A DNA stretch of 64,000 nt, from positions 20,373 through 84,372 of the forward strand of contig NZ_FQZO01000012.1 in the NCBI RefSeq assembly GCF_900142075.1. Reading direction: 5' to 3'. Made by a program: the position numbers and the translations under genes. Below the pieces are notes generated by a model. The model made no database searches, was not told where the DNA came from, and was given only the letters and a program-made list of their open reading frames with translations. How positions within the stretch are numbered: the stretch's first letter is position 1; each line of letters opens with the position of its first letter. Positions 18,459-26,314 of this stretch are shown here, piece by piece. This DNA is from Clostridium amylolyticum (GTDB lineage Bacteria > Bacillota > Clostridia > Clostridiales > Clostridiaceae).

Positions 18459-20294
18459 ATGAGTAAAAATACCAGTAAAATATTAAAAACCCTTTATGTA
18501 TTTTTAATGTATCTATTTTTATATATACCTATCATGGTACTTATAGTGTTTTCCTTTAATGAGTCCAAGCTTAATGTAGTGTGGACTGGGTTTACTTTTA
18601 AATGGTACAATAGCCTTTTACGTAATGTAGGAATATTGGAAGCTGTAAAAAATTCATTTATAGTAGCTGTGGCCAGTACAGTAATATCCACAGTCATAGG
18701 TACTTTTGCAGCTCTAGGACTTTATAGATATAAATTTAAAGGTAAAAATATAATAGATTCAGTACTTAATATACCTTTAGTTATACCTGAGATTGTAATG
18801 GGTATTTCACTATTAGCTTTTTTCTCTATAGTTAAAATTGATACAGGGAAAATCGCTTTAATAATAGCTCATGTAACCTTTAGCATAGCTTATGTGGTTT
18901 CCGTAGTTAGAGCTAGACTAGAGGGCTTTAATACTTCTTTAGAGGAAGCAGCCATGGACTTGGGAGCTACACCGTTAAAGACATTCTTATATGTTACTTT
19001 GCCGGTTATTATGCCTGGGGTGGTAGCAGGAGCTCTTTTAGCCTTTACCTTATCTTTAGATGATGTAATTATCAGCTTCTTTGTAGCTGGAGCAGGAAGT
19101 ATGACTTTACCCTTAAAGGTATTTTCTATGGTGAAGTTTGGGGTAACTCCTGAAATTAATGCTTTATCCACCATAATATTGTTCCTTACCTTCTTAGCGG
19201 TGGGATTATCTATACTTCTAAAAAATATAAATCTAAACATGAAAAAAGTAGGAGCTATAACTTTATCTATAATATTTATAATCTCTATAATGAGCTATAG
19301 CTTGTTCAGATTTGCAAAAGGAAATGAAGGACCAAAACAGGTGCTGAATGTTTTCAACTGGTCGGAGTATCTTCCCCAATCAGTAATAGACAAATTTGAA
19401 GAGACTTATAATATAAAAGTAAATTATTCCACCTTTTCTTCCAATGAAGAAATGCTGGCAAAGCTTATGGCAGGAGGCGCTAACTACGATATCGCCGTGG
19501 CCAGTGACTTTATGGTGGAAGTTTTACAAAAACAAGGGCTGATAAATGAAATAAATAAAGATAATCTGCCTAATATTAAAAACATGGGAGCTCAGTTTAT
19601 GGACTTACCTTTTGACAAAGGTAATAAATATAGCTTACCTTACATGTGGTTAGCAGGCATAATAGCCTACGATTCTTCTAAGATTCCAGAAGGAAGTATA
19701 ACCAGTTATGCAGACCTATGGAAGGGCGAATTTAAAGATTCCTTAGTGGTATTGGATGATCAAAGGGCTATTATAGGAATTACTCTTAAAAAATTAGGAT
19801 ATTCCTTAAATGAAACCTCTCCTGAAGCTTTAGCCAAGGCCAAAGAAGAGCTTAGAAAATTAAAGTCTAATATTAAAGCTTATGATAGCGATAGCCCTAA
19901 AACCAGCCTTATCAACGGAGAAGCCAAAGCAATATTTGCTTGGGGAGCAGAAGGTGCTTTAGCTCTTAGAGAAAATCCTAATGTTAAATACGTTATACCT
20001 AAAGAAGGTCTTTTCCTTCAGCAGGATAATTTTGTTATTCCAAAAGATGCAAAGAATGTTAAAGCAGCAGAGCTTTTCATAAATTTCATAATGGAGCCTG
20101 AAATCTCTGCAGAAATATCTCAGTATTTCCCATATGGAAATCCAAATGTAGCTGCTTATCCTTTAATAGAACAAGAAATTATGCAGGACAAGGCTGTATA
20201 CCCTCCTGGAGAAGAGTTCAACAAAGGTGAATATCTTAAAGATGTTGGAGAAAAGATTACAGATTTTGATAAAATTTGGTCAGAAGTAAAATAG
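18459..20294 (+). CDS. potCD: Fused polyamine permease and substrate-binding protein PotC-PotD
   Basis: 611 residues. Residues 1 to ~262 are a PotC permease with six membrane segments and the EAA loop EEAAMDLGATPLKTFLYVTLP. A further hydrophobic segment (about 262-283) then acts as an anchor. From about residue 290 a PotD-like periplasmic-binding fold begins (VLNVFNWSEYLPQSVIDKFEE, later YMWLAGIIAYD and WGAEGALALRENPNV). Fusion tethers the receptor to the outer membrane face of the transporter and makes a lipobox unnecessary. I recall such fusions being annotated in other Firmicutes. No frameshift or stop interrupts the junction. A terminator follows. Confidence 0.92.
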   Translation: MSKNTSKILKTLYVFLMYLFLYIPIMVLIVFSFNESKLNVVWTGFTFKWYNSLLRNVGILEAVKNSFIVAVASTVISTVIGTFAALGLYRYKFKGKNIIDSVLNIPLVIPEIVMGISLLAFFSIVKIDTGKIALIIAHVTFSIAYVVSVVRARLEGFNTSLEEAAMDLGATPLKTFLYVTLPVIMPGVVAGALLAFTLSLDDVIISFFVAGAGSMTLPLKVFSMVKFGVTPEINALSTIILFLTFLAVGLSILLKNINLNMKKVGAITLSIIFIISIMSYSLFRFAKGNEGPKQVLNVFNWSEYLPQSVIDKFEETYNIKVNYSTFSSNEEMLAKLMAGGANYDIAVASDFMVEVLQKQGLINEINKDNLPNIKNMGAQFMDLPFDKGNKYSLPYMWLAGIIAYDSSKIPEGSITSYADLWKGEFKDSLVVLDDQRAIIGITLKKLGYSLNETSPEALAKAKEELRKLKSNIKAYDSDSPKTSLINGEAKAIFAWGAEGALALRENPNVKYVIPKEGLFLQQDNFVIPKDAKNVKAAELFINFIMEPEISAEISQYFPYGNPNVAAYPLIEQEIMQDKAVYPPGEEFNKGEYLKDVGEKITDFDKIWSEVK

Positions 20295-20318
20295 ATATAA
20301 AAGTCCAAAAATAAATAA

Positions 20319-20352
20319 AATAAGCCTTTCCACGGGGAAGGCTTATTTTTTG
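20319..20352. terminator. Bidirectional terminator between potCD and the MarR gene
   Basis: AATAAGCCTTTCC and GGGAAGGCTTATT pair around an ACG loop and are followed by T residues on the plus strand. The last codons of the minus-strand regulator overlap the hairpin. Confidence 0.85.
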
Positions 20353-20795
20353 TATTGTTCATTAGTTTTATCTAGAACATCTAAGAGTTTTTGAAGATGT
20401 ACTCTTAAATAGAGAGATTCATCTTTTGAAAGCCCACTGCTGCAGAATACTTTAGAAGGTATATCTAAGGCTTTATCTTTTAAATTATGTCCTTTATCTG
20501 TAAGCTTTATATATACGTTGCGTTCATCTTTTTTATCCCTTAGCCTTTCTAGTATGTCCATGGATTCTAATTTTTTTAGTAATGGTGTAAGTGTACCTGA
20601 ATCCAGCCGCAATCTAGTGCCTAGTTCTTTAACAGTGATATTATCACTTTCCCAAAGTACTAATAAGGATATATATTGAGTATAAGTCAATCCTATTTTA
20701 TCTAAAAAAGGTTTATATAACTTTGTTATCTCTCTGGAAGCAGCGTATAGAGAAAAGCAAAGCTGATTATCCAATTTAAGAATATCATAATTCAT
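20343..20795 (-). CDS. ohrR: MarR-family regulator, OhrR-like thiol sensor
   Basis: 150 residues. The N-terminus LDNQLCFSLYAASREITKLY includes the conserved reactive Cys13 of the OhrR subgroup, and LTYTQYISLLVLWE is the following helix. The winged-helix DNA-binding region (TVKELGTRLRLDSGTLTPLLKKLE, then DKKDERNVYIKLT) fits. OhrR proteins repress peroxide-resistance genes and release DNA on Cys oxidation. The usual target, ohr, is not adjacent, so the regulon is unknown. GGGAGAAA lies before the ATG. I could not identify a confident operator upstream. Confidence 0.85.
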   Translation of the reverse strand: MNYDILKLDNQLCFSLYAASREITKLYKPFLDKIGLTYTQYISLLVLWESDNITVKELGTRLRLDSGTLTPLLKKLESMDILERLRDKKDERNVYIKLTDKGHNLKDKALDIPSKVFCSSGLSKDESLYLRVHLQKLLDVLDKTNEQYKK

Positions 20796-20898
20796 TAGTG
20801 ATTTCTCCCTTTCATATTATTCAATTTATATTAAATCATATAAAATTAAGTAGCATGCAATTTGAATTTAATTTACCACAATAGATGTATTAAGTCAA

Positions 20899-20940
20899 TA
20901 AAAAAGCTTGTAAACTATTAAATAGGTTACAAGTTTTTTA
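20899..20940 (-). terminator. Terminator downstream of the GreA-family gene
   Basis: AAAAAAGCTTGTAA and TTACAAGTTTTTT pair over about 12 bases around a 13-base loop. The A run gives the U tract on the minus strand. Confidence 0.75.
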
Positions 20941-20959
20941 TGAGCACATTTATATCTAA

Positions 20960-21427
20960 TTAGTTTAATATAATATTTTCTATTTGTACTGAATATTCAC
21001 CTTCAGGGGACTCTACTTTAACCTTATTTCCTATCTTTTGCTTGTAAATAGCCTTTCCTAAAGGGCATTCTATGCTAATCATATTATTAAGTGGATCAGC
21101 TTGTATGGTGGTAACAATTTTAAAATCATCTACTTCATTATCTTCTAAAAAATTTAAAGTAACAGTTTTACCAATGCCTACTTCATCCTTAGTGGTAGTG
21201 TCTTTTATTATGGTGGATGTGTTTATCATCCTTTCAAGATAACGTATTCTTCCTTCATTTTCTGCTCTATCCTTTTTAGCAGCTTTATACTCGAAATTTT
21301 CACTAAGGTCTCCGTGAGCTCTAGCTTCTTTTAGATCTTCATTTATCTTACGCCTGACCACTGTTTTTCTGTGCTCAATTTCTTCTTTTAAAATTAGTAC
21401 TGCTTCTTCAGTAAGATAATTATGCAA
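20960..21427 (-). CDS. greA: Transcription elongation factor GreA/GreB family
   Basis: 155 residues, the usual GreA length. The N-terminal coiled coil has the family signature KEARAHGDLSENFEYKAAKKDRA, containing the acidic tip residues. The C-terminal FKBP-like domain includes NNMISIECPLGKAIYKQKIGN. It rescues backtracked RNA polymerase by stimulating transcript cleavage. The start is a TTG with AAGGAAGGA 5 bases upstream; no ATG is available nearby in frame. Clostridia often carry more than one paralog, so this may not be the main housekeeping copy. Confidence 0.9.
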   Translation of the reverse strand: MHNYLTEEAVLILKEEIEHRKTVVRRKINEDLKEARAHGDLSENFEYKAAKKDRAENEGRIRYLERMINTSTIIKDTTTKDEVGIGKTVTLNFLEDNEVDDFKIVTTIQADPLNNMISIECPLGKAIYKQKIGNKVKVESPEGEYSVQIENIILN

Positions 21428-21568
21428 TTAAATCCTTCCTTCTCCATGTATTTTGATATAACTACATCATAACACTATTGACAGAAAATTTCCAGTATTC
21501 ACATTTATTAGATGTAATTTAATAATATTTAACAAGAGCAAGGGGTAGCCCTACCAGTGAAGTGGCAT

Positions 21569-21597
21569 GAATAAATAGTAATTTATTAAGCATAATA
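21569..21597 (+). promoter_or_regulatory. Sigma-G/sigma-F-like sporulation promoter
   Basis: GAATA (21569-21573), a 17-base spacer, then CATAATA (21591-21597) match the forespore sigma-G consensus closely. It lies 33 bases before the DUF421 gene start with no terminator between. This is a pattern match; no transcription data. Confidence 0.5.
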
Positions 21598-21630
21598 TGA
21601 GTAAATAATTACTTTAGAGAAGGGGATATT

Positions 21631-22359
21631 ATGAATGAAGGATTAGTTGTGGCTATTAGGTCTATTATAGGCTTTTTTTCTTTGCTGATTTTTGCTAGGA
21701 TACTTGGAAAGCAACAGATAAGTCAATTAACTTTTTTTGACTATGTATTAGGAATAACCATTGGTTCTATAGCGGCTTCTTTAACCACCGATTTATCCAG
21801 TAGAGCATGGCCACACTGGATTGGTCTTATTACTTGGGCAGTGCTTGGATTTATGATGGAATTTATGGCTATGAAATGGAGATATATTGGAAAGTTTATA
21901 GATGGAGAACCAACCATAGTAATAATGAATGGAAAGATTCTTGAAAATTCTCTTCGTAAAGTAAAATATAGAGTTTCAGATATAATGGAGCTTCTCAGAA
22001 ATAAAGATGTATTTAATTTAAACGAAGTAGAATTTGCTATTATAGAACCTAATGGTCAGCTTTCAGTTTTGAAAAAATCAGAGGATCAGCCAGTTACTAG
22101 AAAGGACTTAAATTTATCTTCTCAGCCTTCAGATATAAGCACTGAAATTATTTACGATGGAATGATATTTGATGAAAATTTGAGGACTTTTAATTTAGAT
22201 AGAAAGTGGCTAATGCAAGAGTTAGCCAAAAAAGACATAAAAGATGTTAGTGAAGTTTTTTTATTTACTTTGGACCATAATAATAATATTTACATTGATA
22301 AATACAGTGACCATATAGATAAAACTGCTAAAATAGGGGATTATAAAGGTCCATATTGA
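21631..22359 (+). CDS. DUF421 / YetF-family membrane protein
   Basis: 242 residues. Three N-terminal membrane segments (about 1-80) include the family pattern FARILGKQQISQLTFFDYVLGITIGSIAA. A cytoplasmic YetF-type alpha/beta domain follows (GEPTIVIMNGKILENSLRKVKY, AIIEPNGQLSVLKKS, IYDGMIFDENL). Related DUF421 proteins occur in spore inner-membrane operons and contribute to spore resistance in bacilli. The sigma-G-like promoter upstream agrees with that role here. It is the first gene of a four-gene set with two DUF4363 genes and a second DUF421 gene. AAGGGGA precedes the ATG. Confidence 0.88.
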   Translation: MNEGLVVAIRSIIGFFSLLIFARILGKQQISQLTFFDYVLGITIGSIAASLTTDLSSRAWPHWIGLITWAVLGFMMEFMAMKWRYIGKFIDGEPTIVIMNGKILENSLRKVKYRVSDIMELLRNKDVFNLNEVEFAIIEPNGQLSVLKKSEDQPVTRKDLNLSSQPSDISTEIIYDGMIFDENLRTFNLDRKWLMQELAKKDIKDVSEVFLFTLDHNNNIYIDKYSDHIDKTAKIGDYKGPY

Positions 22360-22404
22360 GTAAATATATTCATTTGATATTAATAAAAATCCAGGAGGTA
22401 ATTT

Positions 22405-22770
22405 ATGAGAAAATTCTTAGTGGTATCTATACCTATAATTACTCTAATATTTTTTATTCTTATAATGCTAAGTGGCAGCATATTAAAAAACCCCTTGGGC
22501 AACAATGATAATTTCCCTTTTTCTATTAATACTATTATAGAAGATGTAAATGCTCAGCATTGGGAAAAGGCTTATGAAGATACGGAAAAACTGGATTTGA
22601 CTTGGAACAAAATTATTAAAAGAGTTCAGTTCAGTTCTGAAAGAGATGAGATAAATGCTTTAAGTGTTAGTATAGCAAGGCTAAAGGGGGCGATTATAGC
22701 AAGGGACAAAGCTTCTGCTCTAATGGAAATAAATGAAGCCTTTGAACATTGGAATGGACTAGGTAGATAA
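22405..22770 (+). CDS. DUF4363 small membrane-anchored protein
   Basis: 121 residues with one N-terminal membrane segment and a helical extracytoplasmic domain. The pattern VNAQHWEKAYEDTEKLDLTW...SIARLKGAIIARDKASALMEINEAFEHW is that of DUF4363. Its function is unknown. AGGAGGT lies 6 bases before the ATG. The next gene encodes a diverged paralog, and both sit between two DUF421 genes, suggesting the products form a membrane complex or act together. Confidence 0.82.
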   Translation: MRKFLVVSIPIITLIFFILIMLSGSILKNPLGNNDNFPFSINTIIEDVNAQHWEKAYEDTEKLDLTWNKIIKRVQFSSERDEINALSVSIARLKGAIIARDKASALMEINEAFEHWNGLGR

Positions 22771-22790
22771 AGCAAAGGAGAAGTGATAAT

Positions 22791-23162
22791 TTGTTAAACG
22801 ACACTGATATGAGAAAATTTATAGTTGTTATTTGGATTATTGCTTTTATTCTACTTTGGGGAGGCTTTTATTTGCTTTTGCCAGAAAAGGCTTTAATAAG
22901 GGAAATAGATAAGATGGAAAAAAGCATTGTAAAAGAAGATTGGGATAGCGCACAAAAGCAATTGGATGACTTTAAGAAAACTTATTATGATAAAAAAATA
23001 CTGATACAATCAAATAATGCTACAGAGGCATTTATAAATTTTAATAATAACTTAGGTCAATTAGATTATTGTATTAGAAATAAAGAGCCTTCTGCACTAG
23101 AATATCTGGGAGCCTTAAAATTCTCTTTAGATTATTCAGTGAAAGGTTTCTCAGGTCCTTAG
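22791..23162 (+). CDS. Second DUF4363-like small membrane protein
   Basis: 123 residues from a TTG with AAAGGAG 10 bases upstream; an ATG six codons later lacks a ribosome-binding site. One N-terminal membrane segment (FIVVIWIIAFILLWGGFYLL) is followed by a helical domain with KEDWDSAQKQLDDFKKTYY and FINFNNNLGQLDYCIRNKEPSALEYLGALKFSLDY. It has the same architecture as the preceding protein but little identity, so it is probably an old tandem duplicate. Function unknown. Confidence 0.78.
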   Translation: MLNDTDMRKFIVVIWIIAFILLWGGFYLLLPEKALIREIDKMEKSIVKEDWDSAQKQLDDFKKTYYDKKILIQSNNATEAFINFNNNLGQLDYCIRNKEPSALEYLGALKFSLDYSVKGFSGP

Positions 23163-23180
23163 TACAAGAGATTCTTATGA

Positions 23181-23231
23181 AAGGAGTAAGTTCTTAAAAA
23201 ATATATTTCATGATGGTTAAGAACGAAAAAT
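23181..23231 (+). promoter_or_regulatory. Ribosome-binding site separated from its start by a hairpin
   Basis: AAGGAG (23181-23186) lies 45 bases before the ATG at 23232. Between them GTTCTTAA (23190-23197) and TTAAGAAC (23217-23224) pair perfectly. Folding brings the site to an effective 10 bases from the ATG. No other Shine-Dalgarno sequence is present near the start. Confidence 0.5.
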
Positions 23232-23903
23232 ATGGAATATTTCATCTCTTACAGTATAAGAGTATTGCTAGTGTACTTCTTCACATATACTTGTGCCAGA
23301 GCTTTAAGTAAAAAAGCTATTGCACAAATGACAGCTTATGAATTTGCAGGTATGATGATACTTGCTAACGTAGCAGCGGAACCCATAGTGGATAAAGTGG
23401 TTATTAAGTCCGTTTATGGTTCAGGGCTTTTAATTTTTTTTATGTTTTTAACCTCCAGATTAGCATTATTTAATAAGCTTACTCCAATAATGGAACACAC
23501 ACCACTAGTGCTTATAAATAAAGGGAAACTAGAAATGAAAAACTTAAAATATCTAGGCCTTAGCTTAAATCAATTTATGGGACTGCTGAGACAGCAAGGC
23601 TACGATAAAATTGATAAATTAGATATCGTAATTATGGAACCTCAGGGTAATATATCAATTTTTCCCAAAGCTGAAAATAAACCTATAGAACTTAAAGATA
23701 TTAATATAAAACCTTTAAAGTCCGATTTTAGTATACCGCTTATAATGGATGGAAAAATAATTAAAACCAATTTAAAACATGTTAATAAAACTGAAGAGTG
23801 GCTAAAAACAGAATTAGTAAATCAAGGCATAGTAGATTATAAAAGAGAAATAGCCATGGTGGAAATGGATGCTTCCAGCAATATCATAGTCTTTAGAAAA
23901 TAA
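23232..23903 (+). CDS. Second DUF421 / YetF-family membrane protein
   Basis: 223 residues with three N-terminal membrane segments (YFFTYTCARALSKKAIAQMTAYEFAGMMILANVAAEP) and a C-terminal YetF-type domain (HTPLVLINKGKLEMKNLKY, IVIMEPQGNISIFPK, LIMDGKIIKTNL). It is clearly a paralog of the gene at 21631, with the same layout. It is probably the last gene of the operon. The apparent ribosome-binding site is separated from the ATG by a hairpin that would restore normal spacing when folded. It is convergent with the oxidoreductase gene downstream. Confidence 0.87.
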   Translation: MEYFISYSIRVLLVYFFTYTCARALSKKAIAQMTAYEFAGMMILANVAAEPIVDKVVIKSVYGSGLLIFFMFLTSRLALFNKLTPIMEHTPLVLINKGKLEMKNLKYLGLSLNQFMGLLRQQGYDKIDKLDIVIMEPQGNISIFPKAENKPIELKDINIKPLKSDFSIPLIMDGKIIKTNLKHVNKTEEWLKTELVNQGIVDYKREIAMVEMDASSNIIVFRK

Positions 23904-23928
23904 AGGACTTTGCTCTGGCAAAATCCTT
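23903..23928 (-). terminator. Terminator downstream of the Gfo/Idh gene
   Basis: AAGGACTTTGC and GCAAAATCCTT pair at 10 of 11 positions around a TCTG loop. On the minus strand the hairpin is followed by a T-rich run. Confidence 0.6.
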
Positions 23929-23935
23929 CACTAAG

Positions 23936-24841
23936 TTACTTATTCATCAAAGTTTCAACTACTTTTTCACAGATTTCATGGGTTATTATTGAATCTTCTA
24001 TGGTAATAGAAGGTGTTCTGTTTTCTTCTACGGAGTTTAAGAATTCATCTATAATTTGATAAAAGCCTCTTCTGTAGAGTGTAGGATCCCAATCATTAAA
24101 TTTAAATATTTCTTCTTTGTTATTTTCATATTTTGTGGTATGTACAAGATCTTCTATAAAGAACTTCTTACCGGAGCACATATAGTCTACTACTTCTTCA
24201 GCAACGCCAGTATCCCTATTCATCATTCCTATTGCTGTGGTAGCTTCATTGGATAACTGTAAAACTACATTATAAAGCTTGTCAGCTTTCTGTAACGCCC
24301 TTACACTTAATTCATTATGAGAGCTTCCCATGAAAAATCTAAGTGTATCTACTACATGAATAAAATCATCAAACACAAATCTCCTTACATTATCAGGTTG
24401 ATTTATTCTATTTTTTTGTATAATAACTATATCAGGTTTCTTTTCTTCCTTAAGGTTTCTGTACATAGGGGCAAATCTTCTGTTAAAGCCTACCATTAAC
24501 GTTTTATCAACCTTCTTGGACAATTCTGCCAGCGATAAAGCATCATCATAATAATAGGATATAGGTTTATCTACATACACATGGATACCATTCTTAAGAA
24601 GCTTTTCCACAACTTCTTTGTGAGATTCTGTGGCAGTGTGAACAAATGCAGCATCCACTCCAAGTTTAATTAAATCATCAATAGAATTAGTAAATTCACT
24701 AATTCTATATTTTTGTGAGAGTTTATTTAGTGTGGCTTCATTTCTAGTGCAAAATACTAAATCAGTATTTTCTCTTGCTGTGATTACTGGAAGATACGCC
24801 TTTTGAGCTATACCTCCTAAGCCTATAATTCCAACCTTCAT
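23936..24841 (-). CDS. Gfo/Idh/MocA-family NAD(P)-dependent oxidoreductase
   Basis: 301 residues. The N-terminal Rossmann fold starts with VGIIGLGGIAQKAYLPV. The family EKP motif appears as DKP in VYVDKPISYYYDD; its Lys is the usual catalytic residue. The C-terminal alpha/beta domain follows (GFNRRFAPMYRNL, then DFIHVVDTLRFFMG with the conserved Asp/His). Members oxidise or reduce sugars, inositols or related compounds; the substrate here is unknown. AGGAGGTTTGAAAT precedes the ATG. It is a single gene, divergent from the thioesterase gene. Confidence 0.88.
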   Translation of the reverse strand: MKVGIIGLGGIAQKAYLPVITARENTDLVFCTRNEATLNKLSQKYRISEFTNSIDDLIKLGVDAAFVHTATESHKEVVEKLLKNGIHVYVDKPISYYYDDALSLAELSKKVDKTLMVGFNRRFAPMYRNLKEEKKPDIVIIQKNRINQPDNVRRFVFDDFIHVVDTLRFFMGSSHNELSVRALQKADKLYNVVLQLSNEATTAIGMMNRDTGVAEEVVDYMCSGKKFFIEDLVHTTKYENNKEEIFKFNDWDPTLYRRGFYQIIDEFLNSVEENRTPSITIEDSIITHEICEKVVETLMNK

Positions 24842-24984
24842 ATTTCAAACCTCCTATAAATTAGTGATAATAACTGCTATTAGATTAACTAATCTAATTA
24901 TAATAAACATACAAATTAATGACAAACAAATAATTATGATGTAAATTATTAAGTAAGCAGTTTTAAGTGAAAGAAGGAATGTTT

Positions 24985-25401
24985 ATGTTTAAAAGCTCAA
25001 CTAAGCTTAGAGTTAGATATGCAGAAACTGATGCTATGGGTATAGTACACCATTCTAATTATTACGTTTATTTTGAAACGGCAAGAGAAGATTTTATACA
25101 AGGTGCAGGGATTAGATATAGAGAAATAGAAGAAGCCGGTATAATGATGCCTTTAGTGGAAACACAATGCAGATATATACAGGGAGCTAAATACGATGAT
25201 GAACTAATCATTGAAACCACCATGAAGGAGCTTACCCCTGCTAAGGTAGTGCTATTATATGAAGTTAGAAGAGAAAAGGATGGGGCATTAATTGCTAAAG
25301 GGAAAACCCTACAGGCCTTTGTAGATACTCATAGCTTTAAAATAATAAATCTAAGGAACAAATATCCTATGCTTTGGGAAAAGCTTCAAAACTTACAATA
25401 A
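24985..25401 (+). CDS. Acyl-CoA thioesterase, 4HBT (YbgC/FadM) family
   Basis: 138 residues if the ATG at 24985 is used, with AAGG 8 bases upstream; in-frame GTG (24967) and ATG (24979) codons are alternatives. The hot-dog-fold active-site segment RYAETDAMGIVHHSNYYVY carries the catalytic Asp and the His pair typical of 4-hydroxybenzoyl-CoA-thioesterase-like enzymes. It hydrolyses acyl-CoA in the cytoplasm; chain-length preference is not readable. It is a single gene followed by a strong terminator. Confidence 0.9.
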   Translation: MFKSSTKLRVRYAETDAMGIVHHSNYYVYFETAREDFIQGAGIRYREIEEAGIMMPLVETQCRYIQGAKYDDELIIETTMKELTPAKVVLLYEVRREKDGALIAKGKTLQAFVDTHSFKIINLRNKYPMLWEKLQNLQ

Positions 25402-25408
25402 TGAATTT

Positions 25409-25443
25409 AAAAATTGTTGTCTAATGTAGACAACAATTTTTTT
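25409..25443. terminator. Bidirectional terminator
   Basis: AAAATTGTTGTCTA and TAGACAACAATTTT form a 14-bp stem with a short ATG loop and T run. It separates the thioesterase from the convergent sugar transferase. Confidence 0.88.
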
Positions 25444-25451
25444 ATAAAGAA

Positions 25452-26063
25452 TTATCTAAAACATTTTGAAATAGTCTTTAGAATTATTTTCACATCAATA
25501 AATAAATTATTTTTTTCAATGTATTTTTTATTTAAATTTATTTTATCTTGCATAATGGTGTTTATATAATATTCTTCAGGGTATTCTACTGTACTAAGCA
25601 GATCATTTTCATTTCTATATTCTATAGAGGCATAATCTGTTATTCCAGGTTTTACTTTAAATATTTCTTTCTGATCATTAGTATATAAATCCACATATTT
25701 TTTAACCTCAGGTCTGGGACCTACAAAGCTCATTTCTCCTAAAAGCACATTGATAAGCTGAGGAAACTCATCAATCTTATATCTTCTTAATACTTTACCT
25801 ACCTTTGTTATTCTATTATCACCTTTTACAGTTATTTGCTTACCAAGACTTTCAGCATTTATCACCATGGTTCTAAACTTGTAAATAAAAAAGGGCTTTT
25901 CATATTGTCCTAACCTCTCTTGTAAAAAAAATACAGGCCCTTCAGAAGTTATTTTAATTATTATAGAAACTATTATGAGGAAAGGACTTATTAAAATAAG
26001 TCCAAGTAGAGAAAAAAATATGTCAAATAACCTTTTAGAGATTTTGTTTTTTAATTTAGCCAT
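25452..26063 (-). CDS. Undecaprenyl-phosphate sugar-1-phosphate transferase (initiating EPS enzyme)
   Basis: 203 residues with one N-terminal membrane segment and the bacterial sugar-transferase domain: KRLFDIFFSLLGLILISPF, FKYRTM-like FIYKFRTMV, DEFPQLINVL and FVGPRPEVKKYV. It is the short, PglC-like form that moves a sugar phosphate onto undecaprenyl phosphate, the first step in building the polysaccharide repeat unit. It is transcribed opposite to the rest of the cluster, from the shared ~250-base spacer. Sugar specificity is unknown; HexNAc-1-P is plausible given the UDP-HexNAc enzymes nearby. Confidence 0.9.
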   Translation of the reverse strand: MAKLKNKISKRLFDIFFSLLGLILISPFLIIVSIIIKITSEGPVFFLQERLGQYEKPFFIYKFRTMVINAESLGKQITVKGDNRITKVGKVLRRYKIDEFPQLINVLLGEMSFVGPRPEVKKYVDLYTNDQKEIFKVKPGITDYASIEYRNENDLLSTVEYPEEYYINTIMQDKINLNKKYIEKNNLFIDVKIILKTISKCFR

Positions 26064-26314
26064 TAAATTCCATCTCCTTTATATTAAAAGTTTTTATATC
26101 AAACAAGAAAATTAGATAAAATGCATATTATATATTATTCAGTACTAATAAATATTTTACATATATTCATGCTTTTAGTTGTTTTTGTAAGGTGTCGCTT
26201 AAGTAATAATATTTTTAGAAATTACAGTAGCACTTTATTAATCTGCACATATAAAGATATTAAAGAATATATATGTATTTATGCACAAAAATTTTTGTGA
26301 AAAGGTGACTTAAG

